64,000 bases of DNA. Origin: Elioraea rosea. Lineage in GTDB: Bacteria; Pseudomonadota; Alphaproteobacteria; Acetobacterales; Acetobacteraceae. Position numbers and translations under genes: made by a program. The stretch lies in assembly GCF_007644105.1 (NCBI RefSeq), contig NZ_VFAC01000001.1:124001-188000 (forward strand). Reading direction: 5' to 3'. Each line of letters begins with the position of its first letter. Positions within the stretch are counted from its first letter, which is position 1. The notes under the pieces are model-generated. The model was not told the origin of the DNA. It made no database searches and saw only the letters and a list, made by a program, of their open reading frames with translations. This document shows, piece by piece, positions 52,170-61,054 of the stretch.

Positions 52170-53081
52170 ATGCTTTCATCGCCGCCGATGGACCTGCCGC
52201 TGTCGCACCTCACCGACGCGTCGCACCGCGCGCCCGAGCCGGCCTTCACCGTGCTCGCGCCGGAAGCGCAGCGCGCGCCGGTCGTGTTCGCCTCTCCGCA
52301 CTCTGGGCGAAGCTATCCGGACGAGTTCATCGCCGCTGCGAGGCTCGACGCGCATGCGCTGCGGCGGAGCGAGGACAGCTTCGTGGAGGAGCTGTTCGAG
52401 GCGGCCCCTCGGCATGGCTGCCCGCTCATCCACGCCCTCTTCCCGCGCGCCTGGTGCGACGCGAATCGCGAGCCGTGGGAGCTCGACCCCGCGATGTTCG
52501 ACGAGGCCCTGCCGGGCTACGTCAACGCAGCGAGCCCGCGCGTCGGCGCAGGTCTCGGCACGATCGCGCGCGTGGTCGCGACGGGGGAGACCATCTACCG
52601 CCGCAAGCTCTCCTTCGCCGAGGCGGAGGCGCGCATCGCCACCTGCTGGCAGCCCTATCACGACGCGCTCGCCGGGCTCATCGATGCCACGCGGGCGCGG
52701 TTCGGCGTGTGCGTGCTGGTCGACTGCCACTCGATGCCGACCCTGCCCGGCCAGGGGCGGAGCCGGCAGCCGGACATCGTGCTCGGCGACGCGCACGGCA
52801 CCTCGGCAAGCCCCGTGGTGATGCGCCGCCTCGAGGAGGCGCTGCTCGAGGCGGGGTTCAGCGTCCGGCGGAACGACCCCTATGCGGGCGGCTTCGTCAC
52901 CCGCCATTACGGGCGCCCGCGCGAGGGGGTGCACGCGGTGCAGATCGAACTCGCCCGCGCCCTCTACATGGATGAGGAACGCATCACCCGCTCCTGCGGC
53001 TTCGCGCGGCTCAGCGCGCGGCTCGAGGCGGTGATCGGCCTGCTCGCGCGCGAGGACTGGTCGATGCTCCGACGAGGCTGA
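52170..53081 (+). CDS. N-formylglutamate amidohydrolase family protein
   Basis: A 303-residue hydrolase of the FGase/HutG2-type family. Key segments are FASPHSGRSYPDEF near the N-terminus, the PRAWCDANREPWELDPAMFD block, VLVDCHSMP (metal-ligand Asp/His) and the HYGRPREGVHAVQIELARAL C-terminal motif. It would cut N-formyl-L-glutamate to glutamate and formate. No other hut genes are near, so another N-formyl or N-acyl substrate is possible. Start choice among 52161 (TTG), 52170 and 52188 is uncertain; no ribosome-binding site decides. Confidence 0.9.
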   Translation: MLSSPPMDLPLSHLTDASHRAPEPAFTVLAPEAQRAPVVFASPHSGRSYPDEFIAAARLDAHALRRSEDSFVEELFEAAPRHGCPLIHALFPRAWCDANREPWELDPAMFDEALPGYVNAASPRVGAGLGTIARVVATGETIYRRKLSFAEAEARIATCWQPYHDALAGLIDATRARFGVCVLVDCHSMPTLPGQGRSRQPDIVLGDAHGTSASPVVMRRLEEALLEAGFSVRRNDPYAGGFVTRHYGRPREGVHAVQIELARALYMDEERITRSCGFARLSARLEAVIGLLAREDWSMLRRG

Positions 53082-53147
53082 TCGCACCCGGGCGGCAACG
53101 CCCTCACCGCCTCGTCCGAGCCCCCTCTCCTCACAAGGTCCACCGCC

Positions 53148-53762
53148 ATGAATGCCGAGACGATCGCCGCCCACCCCGCGCGGAGCCTCGCCACGCCCGC
53201 CGCCGAGCCTGCCTCGCCCGCCCTCCGGCCCTCGACCGATGCCGACCTTCCAGCGATGCACGCGATCTACCGCCACCACGTGATGACGGGCCTCGCGAGC
53301 TTCGAGGACGAGCCGCCCTCGCTCGAGGAGTTCGCGCAGCGGCGCGCGGCGGTGCTCGCGCTCGGCCTGCCCTGGCTCGTCGCCACCGCGGGGGAGGGCG
53401 GGGAGATCCTCGGCTATGCCTATCTCGGCCTCTACCGGCCGCGCAGCGCCTACCGCTACACGGTGGAGGACAGCGTCTATGTCGCCCCGCAGGGTGTTGG
53501 GCGTGGCGTCGGGCGGAGGCTGATCGCGGCGCTGGTCGAGCAGGCGGCCGCGCTGGGCTACCGCCAGGTCCTCGCGGTGATCGGCGACAGCGGCAACCTC
53601 GCCTCGATCCGCGCGCATGCGGCCTGCGGGTTCCGCGAGGCAGGCCGGCTCGAGGCGATCGGCTTCAAGTTCGGCCGCTGGGTGGACAGCGTGATCATGC
53701 AGCGCACCCTCGCAGACGGGGCAGAGACCATCCCGTCCGGCCCGCCCGCGCATCGGCGCTGA
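53148..53762 (+). CDS. GNAT family N-acetyltransferase (phosphinothricin/MddA-like)
   Basis: A 204-residue acetyltransferase similar to the phosphinothricin acetyltransferase group: LRPSTDADLPAMHAIYRHHV, then LASFEDEPPSLEEF, and the acetyl-CoA loop QGVGRGVGRRLIAAL with the following VLAVIGDSGNLASIRAHAACGF. Many of these proteins acetylate methionine sulfone/sulfoximine rather than herbicides. It is 66 bases downstream of the amidohydrolase gene on the same strand and is followed by a strong stem-loop. Confidence 0.9.
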   Translation: MNAETIAAHPARSLATPAAEPASPALRPSTDADLPAMHAIYRHHVMTGLASFEDEPPSLEEFAQRRAAVLALGLPWLVATAGEGGEILGYAYLGLYRPRSAYRYTVEDSVYVAPQGVGRGVGRRLIAALVEQAAALGYRQVLAVIGDSGNLASIRAHAACGFREAGRLEAIGFKFGRWVDSVIMQRTLADGAETIPSGPPAHRR

Positions 53763-53768
53763 GCGGGC

Positions 53769-53803
53769 AAAAAAAATGGCCGCCCGTGAGGGCGGCCAAG
53801 TTT
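53769..53803. terminator. Bidirectional stem-loop terminator
   Basis: Eight As (53769-53776) precede a 9-bp stem (53777-53785 with 53790-53798; loop GTGA), followed by AGTTTA. The As give a strong U-run on the minus strand, and the + strand has only TTT, so it ends the GNAT transcript and would also stop leftward reading. Confidence 0.8.
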
Positions 53804-54013
53804 AGGGAGGAAACGTCCAAGAAAGACAGCATGGCCGAAGCCGTGCTGCGCTGCACAAACTAGTCTTTGACCCTCCGGGCTTCAAGGTTTTTTTGCACCG
53901 CAGCATCTGCATGGCGTCCTGACCCCGACGCATGGGTCCGCTCCCTTGCGCAGGCGCCGCTCATCCACGGGGCGGGCCTGCCGCAGTGGCACGGCGGCTG
54001 CAATGCCTGGCCC

Positions 54014-54793
54014 ATGACACCGATCCCACGCCTCCTTCCCCTGCTTGTCGCGACGCTTGGCCTGGTCGCGCCCGCCGCGGCCACGACCCTGCCGGCAAAC
54101 GCGCAAGCCGATGATCCGACACGGCTTTGTCGCGCCGCCATCCGCACCGCCGAGCGTGCGGCCGGCATTCCCCAGGCGCTTCTCTCGGCACTCGGGCGGG
54201 TGGAGAGCGGCAGGCGCAACCCGGAGACCGGCAATTTCGGCCCCTGGCCCTGGACCATCAATGCCGAGGGACGTGGGCAGTTCTTCCCTACCAAGGCGGA
54301 AGCGGTTGCCGCGGTTCGGCGGCTCCAGGCCGAGGGCGTCCGCTCGATCGACATCGGCTGCATGCAGATCAACCTGCGCCACCACCCGAATGCCTTCGCG
54401 AGCCTCGAGGACGGCTTCGACCCCGCCAAGAACACCGCCTACGCGGCGCAGTTCCTGACGCAGCTCTACGAGAACTCGAAGAACTGGCTCCAGGCGGCCT
54501 CGCACTACCACTCGCAGACGCCCGAGTTCGCCCAGGCCTATCAGCGCCGGGTGATGGCCGCCTGGCCCGAGGAGAGCCGAATCGCGGCGGAGGAGTTCCG
54601 CCAGACGCAGCTCGCCGCCTGGGCCCAGCGCCCGGCGCCGCAGCAGGCGGGGCCGGGCGGGCTGCTCAACAATGGCGGGATGGGCCGTATCCAGGCCGCC
54701 GCGACCGGTCGGAGGCTCGATGCCTACCGTGCCGCGCCTATCGCCCCGGCCTTCGCCCCGCGCCGGGTCGCGGCGTTCCGCCGCGCGCCTTGA
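54014..54793 (+). CDS. Lytic transglycosylase-like protein with signal peptide
   Basis: A 259-residue secreted SLT-fold protein. Signal peptide MTPIPRLLPLLVATLGLVAPAA ending near ANAQA. The SLT core shows the catalytic Glu in ALGRVESGR, then IDIGCMQINLRHHPNAF (the conserved G-M-Q-I-N motif) and SHYHS. It should cleave peptidoglycan glycan strands in the periplasm. The last 50 residues are Pro/Ala/Arg-rich. ATG at 54014 has the signal; the longer frame from 53867 does not. Gene is preceded by a 215-base gap after the GNAT gene and its terminator. Confidence 0.9.
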   Translation: MTPIPRLLPLLVATLGLVAPAAATTLPANAQADDPTRLCRAAIRTAERAAGIPQALLSALGRVESGRRNPETGNFGPWPWTINAEGRGQFFPTKAEAVAAVRRLQAEGVRSIDIGCMQINLRHHPNAFASLEDGFDPAKNTAYAAQFLTQLYENSKNWLQAASHYHSQTPEFAQAYQRRVMAAWPEESRIAAEEFRQTQLAAWAQRPAPQQAGPGGLLNNGGMGRIQAAATGRRLDAYRAAPIAPAFAPRRVAAFRRAP

Positions 54794-54859
54794 ATCCGAC
54801 ACGTCCGCTCGGGCATGATTGCGCGTCCGGGTCGATCCACCGTCCGCAAGGAGCGTCAG

Positions 54860-54985
54860 ATGCGCCTCGTCGCCGCCCTCGCCCTCCTCGTCGCGCTTGC
54901 CGCCCCCGCCCTCGCGGGACCGTGCAACGAGGCGCCGCCGGAGCCGAAGACCTCCGCCCTGCCCTCGCCCGCCTCGCCGGCCTAA
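54860..54985 (+). CDS. Small secreted peptide, 41 residues
   Basis: A short frame with a strong AAGGAG ribosome-binding site and a complete signal peptide (MRLVAALALLVALAAPALA), followed by a 22-residue mature part, GPCNEAPPEPKTSALPSPAS plus a short end. One Cys lies three residues after the predicted cleavage site. Lipoprotein processing is unlikely because the lipobox is not adjacent. It lies between the transglycosylase gene and the convergent CoA-transferase gene. Function unknown; not certain that it is translated. Confidence 0.5.
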   Translation: MRLVAALALLVALAAPALAGPCNEAPPEPKTSALPSPASPA

Positions 54986-55004
54986 GCCTCCCTCGACCTG
55001 AGCC

Positions 55005-56135
55005 TCAGCCGCCGAACTCGGCCCTGATCGCCGCCGAGTGCTGGCCGATGGCCGGCACCGGACCATAGTCGCGCGCACCTTCGGCCCAGCGGACCGGCGG
55101 CGCGGCATAGGCTACCTCTCCACCTGGCGTCGCGACGCTCACCCGCCTCAGCGCAGGGTGGCGCGAGAAATCCGCGACCTCGTTGACGAAGCCATAGGCG
55201 GTGCCCGCCCCGTTCAGCCGTGCGGTGATGCCGGCCCGGTCGAGCGAGGCGAACTCGGCCGCGATCCGCGCATCGAGCGCGGCGCGGTTGCGCACGCGCG
55301 CGACGTTCGAGGCGAAGCGCTCGTCGGTCGCGAAGCCGGGGTCGCGTATCACCTCGCGGCAGAACGACACCCATTCCCGCTCGTTCTGGATCGAGATCAG
55401 CACCTGCCCGCCATCGGCAAGGGTGAAGGCGCCATAGGGCGCGACGGAGGGGTGGGCGAGGCCGATGCGCGGGGGCGCGCGGCCGGTGCCCTCGTAGGTG
55501 AGCAGCGGCACGTTCATCCAGTCGGCCATGCCGTCGAACAGCGAGACGGCGAGGCCCGCCCCCTTGCCCGAGATGCCGCGCTGCAGAAGTGCCTCGAGCA
55601 CCCCGGCATAGGCGGCCATGCCGCAGGCGATGTCGCACACCGAGGCGCCGACACGGCCCGGCCCCTCCGCCCGCCCCGTCACGGAGCAGAGCGCCGTCTC
55701 TGCCTGCACGAGAAGGTCATAGGCCTTCATCTGCGCGTATTCCCCCTCCTCGCCGTAGCCGGAGATGTCGACGGTGACGAGGCGCGGATACTTCGCGCGA
55801 AGCTCGGCCGAGCCGAAGCCCGCACGGGCCGCGGCTCCGGGCGCGAGGTTCTGAATGAACACGTCGGCCTTGGCGAGGATCGCGTGCAGCAGCGCGGCAT
55901 CCTCCGGCTTCTTGATGTCGGCGACCAGGCTCTCCTTACCGCGGTTGAGCCAGACGAAGTAGCTCGACATGCCCTTCGCGTAGTCGTCGTAGCCGCGCGC
56001 GAAGTCGCCCTCGGGCCGCTCGATCTTGATCACGCGCGCCCCGGCATCGGCGAGCTTGCAGGAGAGGAACGGCGCGGCGACGGCCTGCTCGAGGGTGAGG
56101 ACGGTGAGGCCCTGCAGGGGCTTCGGTGCGGTCAT
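55005..56135 (-). CDS. CoA transferase, family III (CaiB/BaiF type)
   Basis: A 376-residue class III CoA-transferase, which moves CoA between carboxylic acids by an Asp-bound mixed anhydride. N-terminal LEQAVAAPFLSCKLADAGAR, then RGKESLVADIKKPED, GYGEEGEYAQMKAYDLLVQAE with Asp140 as the catalytic residue, and the DGMADWMNVPLL segment. The length is typical. It stands alone, so substrate acid and donor are unknown. Confidence 0.94.
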   Translation of the reverse strand: MTAPKPLQGLTVLTLEQAVAAPFLSCKLADAGARVIKIERPEGDFARGYDDYAKGMSSYFVWLNRGKESLVADIKKPEDAALLHAILAKADVFIQNLAPGAAARAGFGSAELRAKYPRLVTVDISGYGEEGEYAQMKAYDLLVQAETALCSVTGRAEGPGRVGASVCDIACGMAAYAGVLEALLQRGISGKGAGLAVSLFDGMADWMNVPLLTYEGTGRAPPRIGLAHPSVAPYGAFTLADGGQVLISIQNEREWVSFCREVIRDPGFATDERFASNVARVRNRAALDARIAAEFASLDRAGITARLNGAGTAYGFVNEVADFSRHPALRRVSVATPGGEVAYAAPPVRWAEGARDYGPVPAIGQHSAAIRAEFGG

Positions 56136-56281
56136 GGTCGGCGTCTCCGGCGATACGGACGGCTCGGGCAGGAGCGTTGGGGAGGGTGGGGGGCGGCACC
56201 ATAGAGCGCACCCGCCTCCCCTGGCCAGACGATGCGGGGCGCTCGGCGCGGGCTGCCGGTTCTGCTACGTCTGGGGGCATT

Positions 56282-57706
56282 ATGCTGATCGCGATCCATA
56301 TCCTGCTTCAGCTCGTCTGCATCGGGCGGGTCCTGCTGCGGCCGATGCGCAATCCTTCCACGCGCATCGCCTGGATCGTGGTGATCCTCGCCATCCCCTT
56401 CCTCGGCCTGCTCGCCTATGCCCTGCTCGGCGAGATCACGATCGGCCAGTCGCGGCTGCGGCGCATGCTCGGCGTGATCGCGAGCCTGCCCGATCCGGCG
56501 GACGCGCCCGGTTACGATGCCGTACGCAGCGTCGAGATTCCCGCGCGGCACGAGGCGCTCTTCGTCGCCGGCCGCTCGCTCAGCGGCTACGACCCCGTCG
56601 GCGGCAACCGCGCGGAGATCATGCCTGACACCAACGGCATGATCGACCGCGTGGTCGCCGACATCGACGCGGCGACCGATCACGCGCATCTCCTGTTCTA
56701 CGCCTGGCTCGATGACCGCAACGGACGGCGCGTTGCCTCCGCGCTCGCGCGCGCGGCGCGGCGCGGCGTCGCCTGCCGCGTGATGGTCGACGATCTCGGG
56801 TCCTGGGGCATCACCGAGAGCGGGCTCTGGTCGGAGATGGAGGCGGCCGGGGTGAAGCTCGGCGTATCGCTGCCGCTCGGCAACCCGTTGCTCAGGCTCG
56901 CCAAGGGACGGATCGACCTGCGCAACCACCGCAAGGTGATCGTGATCGACGACCGCATCACCTATTGCGGCAGCCAGAACTGCGCCGACCCCGAATTCGG
57001 CGGCACGCCGCCCTGCGCGCTCTGGGTGGACACGATGATGCGCTTCGAGGGGCCCATCGCGCGGCAGTGCCAGCACCTCTTCGCCGGAGACTGGATGACC
57101 TTCGTGAAGGAGGACATCTCGGAGATGCTGACGCGCCCGCTGCAGCCGTCGCGGGGCGACGTCACGGCCCAGCTCGTCGCCGCGGGCCCGGGGCTGCGGC
57201 ACGCGACCATGCCCGAGATGTTCCAGAGCCTGATGTATGCCGCCCGCCGCGAGCTCATCATCAGCACGCCCTACTACGTGCCGGACGAGCCTCTGCAATC
57301 GGCGCTGTGCGCTGCCGGCTGGCGCGGCATCGACGTCACCATCATCCTTCCGGCGGAGAGCGACCACTGGGTCGTCGCCGCCGCCGGGCGAAGCCACTAC
57401 CAGGAGCTTCTGCAGGCGGGCGTGAAGGTGCGCGAGTTCACCGAGGGGATGCTGCACGCCAAGACGCTGACGCTCGACGGCGAGGTCGGGCTGATCGGCT
57501 CGGCCAATCTCGACCGCCGCAGCTTCGACCTCAACTTCGAGAACAACATCCTCTTCACCGCCCCAGCCGCCGCCGGCGCGCTCCGCGAGCAGCAGCTCCG
57601 CTTCATCGGCTGCTCGCGCGCGGTGACGGCAGACCACGTCGCCGAATGGCCGGCCTGGCGGCGGCTCGGCTACAACGCCGTTTCGCTGCTGAACCCGCTG
57701 CTGTGA
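56282..57706 (+). CDS. cls: Cardiolipin synthase, phospholipase D family
   Basis: A 474-residue membrane enzyme that joins two phosphatidylglycerols into cardiolipin. Two N-terminal helices (HILLQLVCIGRVLLRP; AWIVVILAIPFLGLLAY) are followed by two HKD motifs: LRNHRKVIVID (about residue 217) and LHAKTLTLDG (about 391), each with the trailing G-S-x-N stretch (CGSQNCADPEF; GSANLDRRSF). ATG at 56282. It is transcribed alone, divergent from the CoA-transferase gene. Confidence 0.95.
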   Translation: MLIAIHILLQLVCIGRVLLRPMRNPSTRIAWIVVILAIPFLGLLAYALLGEITIGQSRLRRMLGVIASLPDPADAPGYDAVRSVEIPARHEALFVAGRSLSGYDPVGGNRAEIMPDTNGMIDRVVADIDAATDHAHLLFYAWLDDRNGRRVASALARAARRGVACRVMVDDLGSWGITESGLWSEMEAAGVKLGVSLPLGNPLLRLAKGRIDLRNHRKVIVIDDRITYCGSQNCADPEFGGTPPCALWVDTMMRFEGPIARQCQHLFAGDWMTFVKEDISEMLTRPLQPSRGDVTAQLVAAGPGLRHATMPEMFQSLMYAARRELIISTPYYVPDEPLQSALCAAGWRGIDVTIILPAESDHWVVAAAGRSHYQELLQAGVKVREFTEGMLHAKTLTLDGEVGLIGSANLDRRSFDLNFENNILFTAPAAAGALREQQLRFIGCSRAVTADHVAEWPAWRRLGYNAVSLLNPLL

Positions 57707-57710
57707 CGGC

Positions 57711-58109
57711 TCAGCCGAAGATGACGGCGAGGCTCGGCGCGTCGCGCACGAACTCGGCGGCCGTCCGCAGCACGCCGAACACGACCGCGACCTTGGCCAG
57801 GATCGCCCAGACCTGCCTGCCGCCGCGCCCGACATGCGCCGAGGCGGAGCGCCAGATTCCGACGGCCTGCCAGGCGGTAACGACGAGGCCGCCGATGACA
57901 ATGAGGGCGATCAGCAGCCTGATCGTGGTGATGCCGAGCGCGATGCCGCGCGTCTGGATCAAGTAGCCGACCGCGAGCGTCACCGCGAAGACGATCAGGC
58001 CGACGGCAACGCCGTTGATCCAGTAGGCGAAGCCGAGGCCGAAGCCGCCGCGCCAATGCGTTGCGAGATAGTCGCCCGGGCCGGAGACCCGGGCGAGATT
58101 GTCGCGCAT
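57711..58109 (-). CDS. Hypothetical membrane protein
   Basis: A 132-residue protein I do not recognise. It begins MRDNLARVSGPGDYLATHWR, then a Trp-containing FGLGFAYWINGVAVGLIVFA helix and two more helices (IRLLIALIVIGGLVVTAW and VWAILAKVAVVFGVLRTA). Three transmembrane segments are likely. It lies 23 bases downstream of the acyl-CoA dehydrogenase gene and is probably cotranscribed with it. Confidence 0.65.
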   Translation of the reverse strand: MRDNLARVSGPGDYLATHWRGGFGLGFAYWINGVAVGLIVFAVTLAVGYLIQTRGIALGITTIRLLIALIVIGGLVVTAWQAVGIWRSASAHVGRGGRQVWAILAKVAVVFGVLRTAAEFVRDAPSLAVIFG

Positions 58110-58132
58110 CCCCGCCACCGGCGCGCGGTGGG

Positions 58133-59302
58133 CTAGTACGACCGCGGCATGCCGAGCACGTGCTCGGCGATGTAGGAGAGGACGAGGTTCGTCGAGATCG
58201 GGGCGACCTGGTAGAGCCGGGTCTCGCGGAACTTGCGCTCGATGTCGTACTCCTCCGCGAAGCCGAAGCCGCCATGGGTCTGCACGCAGGCCTCGGCAGC
58301 GGCCCAGGAGGCTTCCGCCGCGAGCATCTTCGCCATGTTCGCCTCGGCGCCGCAATTGATGCCGGCCTCGAACTTCTCGCAGGCGTCCTTCACCATGAGT
58401 TCCGCCGCGCGCCACTGCGCATAGGCGCGCGAAATCGGGAACTGCACGCCCTGGTTCTGGCCGATCGGGCGGTTGAACACGCGGCGGTCCTTGGCGTAGG
58501 CGACCGACTTGTCGGTGAACCACTTGGCATCGCCGATGCACTCGGCAGCGATCAGGATGCGCTCGGCGTTCATGCCGTCGAGGATGTAGCGGAAGCCCTT
58601 CCCCTCGACGCCGACCAGGTTCCCGGCCGGGATCTCCATGTTGTCGAAGAACACCTCGCACGAATTGTGGTTCATCATCGTGCGGATGGGGCGGATGGTC
58701 AGCCCCTTGCCCAGCACCTCCTTCATGTCGACGATGAAGGTCGACAGCCCCTCGGTCTTCTTCGACACCTGGTCGCGCGGCGTGGTGCGGGCGAGGAGCA
58801 GCATCAGGTCGGAATGTTCCGCCCGCGATGTCCACACCTTCTGGCCGTTGACGATGTAGCGGTCGCCCTCCTTCTTCGCGGTGGTGCGAAGCGAGGTCGT
58901 GTCGGTACCGGAGGTCGGCTCAGTCACGCCGAAGGCCTGAAGGCGAAGCCGGCCGGCCGCGATCTCCGGCAGGTACTTCTTCTTCTGCTCGGGCGAGCCG
59001 TGCCGGAGGATGGTGCCCATGATGTACATCTGCGCGTGGCAGGCGGCACCGTTGCAGCCCTGGCGCTGGATCTCCTCGAGGATCGCCGCCGCACCCGAGA
59101 GCGGCAGGCCCGCGCCGCCATACTCCTCGGGGATCAGCGCCGCGAGATAGCCCGCCTCCGTCAGCGCCGCGACGAACTCCGTCGGATAGCCGCGCTCGGC
59201 GTCGAGCTTGCGCCAGTACTCGCCGGGGAACTGCGCGCAGAGCTTGGCCACCTCACCGCGCAGGTCGGCCCAGGCATCGTCACGAAGAAGCGTCTGATCC
59301 AT
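58133..59302 (-). CDS. Acyl-CoA dehydrogenase family protein with non-canonical C-terminal motif
   Basis: A 389-residue FAD-dependent dehydrogenase. It has EEYGGAGLPLSGAAAILEEI, AFGVTEPTSGTDTTSLRT (flavin loop), VFFDNMEIPAGNLVGVEGKG and QTHGGFGFAEEYDIERKFRE. In most family members the C-terminal YEGT motif carries the catalytic Glu; here the aligned stretch is LYQVAPISTN, so that Glu is replaced by Pro. This ending is seen in a recognisable subfamily finishing in GLPRSY-like tails (here GMPRSY), so the base is probably elsewhere, as in isovaleryl-CoA dehydrogenase. ATG at 59302. Substrate unknown. Confidence 0.93.
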   Translation of the reverse strand: MDQTLLRDDAWADLRGEVAKLCAQFPGEYWRKLDAERGYPTEFVAALTEAGYLAALIPEEYGGAGLPLSGAAAILEEIQRQGCNGAACHAQMYIMGTILRHGSPEQKKKYLPEIAAGRLRLQAFGVTEPTSGTDTTSLRTTAKKEGDRYIVNGQKVWTSRAEHSDLMLLLARTTPRDQVSKKTEGLSTFIVDMKEVLGKGLTIRPIRTMMNHNSCEVFFDNMEIPAGNLVGVEGKGFRYILDGMNAERILIAAECIGDAKWFTDKSVAYAKDRRVFNRPIGQNQGVQFPISRAYAQWRAAELMVKDACEKFEAGINCGAEANMAKMLAAEASWAAAEACVQTHGGFGFAEEYDIERKFRETRLYQVAPISTNLVLSYIAEHVLGMPRSY

Positions 59303-59362
59303 CGGTCGGGGTCCTCCCGCCCCGGGATTAGGGCGCGCGGGGAGCCCTGGCAAGGCCACGGG

Positions 59363-59959
59363 TCAAATGAACACGAGCACGATGGAAGCGACCAGGAGGA
59401 GCGCCATAGTGACGTTGAAGGCGCGAAGCCGAGCGGGGCTGTCGAGCAGGTAGGCAGCGCCTCGCCCCACCACCGCCCACACCGCGAGCGCCGGAAGGGA
59501 CACGGCGAGGAAGGCCGCGGCGATCATCAGCGTGTCAGCAAGAACGTCTCCGCCCGGGCGGGAGAAGGCGGGGATCGCGGCGAGCGCGAGCATCCAGGCC
59601 TTGGGGTTCACCCACTGGAAGGCAGCGGCCCCGAGGAAGCCGAGCGGCGGCTTGCCCGTCCCCTCCCCCGGCGCGCCGGCGCGCGCGATCTTCCACGCAA
59701 GCCAGAGAAGCCAGGCCGAGCCGATCCATTTCAGGACGAGGTGAAGCGTCGGGCTCATCGCGAAGGGGCCGGCGAGGCCAAGGCCGACGAGCACGATCAT
59801 CGCAGGAAAGCCGAAGGTGATGCCGAGCATGTGCGGCAGCGTGGCGCGCACACCGTGATTGGCCGCAGAGGCAGCGACCATGATCACGTTCGGCCCCGGC
59901 GTCACCGATGACGCGAAGGCGAAGGCGAGCAGGGCCGGCAGCACGTCCATGCCGGACAT
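59363..59959 (-). CDS. LysE family amino-acid exporter
   Basis: A 198-residue membrane protein of the LysE/RhtB type with six helices. It starts MSGMDVLPALLAFAFASSVT with the conserved S-x-T-P-G-P-N (TPGPNVIMVAASA) and has FLGAAAFQWVNPKAWMLAL, the N-P-K-A motif of the family. It exports amino acids or derivatives. The 60-base gap to the acyl-CoA dehydrogenase gene has no clear terminator. ATG at 59950 is an alternative. Confidence 0.93.
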   Translation of the reverse strand: MSGMDVLPALLAFAFASSVTPGPNVIMVAASAANHGVRATLPHMLGITFGFPAMIVLVGLGLAGPFAMSPTLHLVLKWIGSAWLLWLAWKIARAGAPGEGTGKPPLGFLGAAAFQWVNPKAWMLALAAIPAFSRPGGDVLADTLMIAAAFLAVSLPALAVWAVVGRGAAYLLDSPARLRAFNVTMALLLVASIVLVFI

Positions 59960-60049
59960 GATGGGGCAGCGGTGCTGTCCTTGTCGCGTATGGCCGCTTC
60001 GTAGCCGCGCATGCGAGGTTTGCCCGCAATGCAACGCTCGGGAGGTCGC

Positions 60050-61054
60050 ATGCGCACGGCGATGTTCAGCACAAAGCCCTATGACCGGCGGAGCTTCGAG
60101 GACCAGGGCCCGAACCACGAGATCGCCTGGCTCGAGCCGCGCCTATCGGCCGAGACGGCCTCGCTCGCGCACGGGTTCGAGGCGGTGTGCCTGTTCGTCA
60201 ACGACGACGCGAACGCCGACGTGCTGAGCATCCTCGCAGGGGGCGGAACGAAGCTCGTCGCGCTTCGCTGCGCGGGCTTCAACAATGTCGATCTCGCCGC
60301 GGCCGAGCGGCTCGGCATCGCCGTGGTGCGCGTGCCCGCCTATTCGCCGCACGCGGTGGCGGAGTTCACCATCGGACTGCTGCTTGCGATCGTGAGGCGC
60401 ATCCACAAGGCGTATACGCGCACGCGGGAAAGCAACTTCGCGCTCGACGGGCTGCTCGGCTTCGACCTTCACGGCAGGACCGCCGGCATCATCGGAACGG
60501 GGCGGATCGGCGCGATCGTCGCGCGCATCCTCGCCTCAGGCTTCGGCTGCCGCGTGCTCGCGCATGACATCCACCGCGACGGCACGCTCGAGGCGGCAGG
60601 CGTGCGCTACGCGACCATCGACGAGATCATCGCCGAGAGCGACGTGATCTCCCTCCACTGCCCGCTGACGCCCCAGACGCATCACCTCCTGAACCCTGCG
60701 AGCTTCGCGCGGATGCGCGAGGGGGCGATCGTGGTCAATACCTCGCGCGGCGCGCTGATCGACACCGAGGCGGCGATCGAGGCGCTGAAATCGGGCCGGC
60801 TCGGCGGGCTCGCGATCGACGTCTACGAGCAGGAGGCAGACCTGTTCTTCGAGGACCTCTCGGCGGAGATCATCCAGGACGACACGCTGCAGCGCCTGAT
60901 GATGTTCCCGAACGTGCTGGTGACCGGCCACCAGGCCTTCTTCACGCGCGAGGCCCTCGCGGCGATTGCCAAAACCACGCTCGCCAACATCGCGGATTTC
61001 GCCGCGGGGCGCGAGCTCGCGAACGCCGTGCGCGCAGCCGCCGTGCGAGGATGA
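60050..61054 (+). CDS. D-lactate dehydrogenase-like 2-hydroxyacid dehydrogenase
   Basis: A 334-residue NAD-dependent enzyme of the LdhA group. NAD-binding GTGRIGAIVARI is central, with the catalytic Arg in NTSRGALID, the Glu region at IDVYEQEADLFFED and the catalytic His in VTGHQAFFT. The DLFFEDLS loop is typical of fermentative D-LDH. ATG at 60050 after GGAGG. It is convergent with the amidohydrolase gene with no gap at all: its TGA is followed directly by the reversed stop of that gene. Confidence 0.94.
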   Translation: MRTAMFSTKPYDRRSFEDQGPNHEIAWLEPRLSAETASLAHGFEAVCLFVNDDANADVLSILAGGGTKLVALRCAGFNNVDLAAAERLGIAVVRVPAYSPHAVAEFTIGLLLAIVRRIHKAYTRTRESNFALDGLLGFDLHGRTAGIIGTGRIGAIVARILASGFGCRVLAHDIHRDGTLEAAGVRYATIDEIIAESDVISLHCPLTPQTHHLLNPASFARMREGAIVVNTSRGALIDTEAAIEALKSGRLGGLAIDVYEQEADLFFEDLSAEIIQDDTLQRLMMFPNVLVTGHQAFFTREALAAIAKTTLANIADFAAGRELANAVRAAAVRG

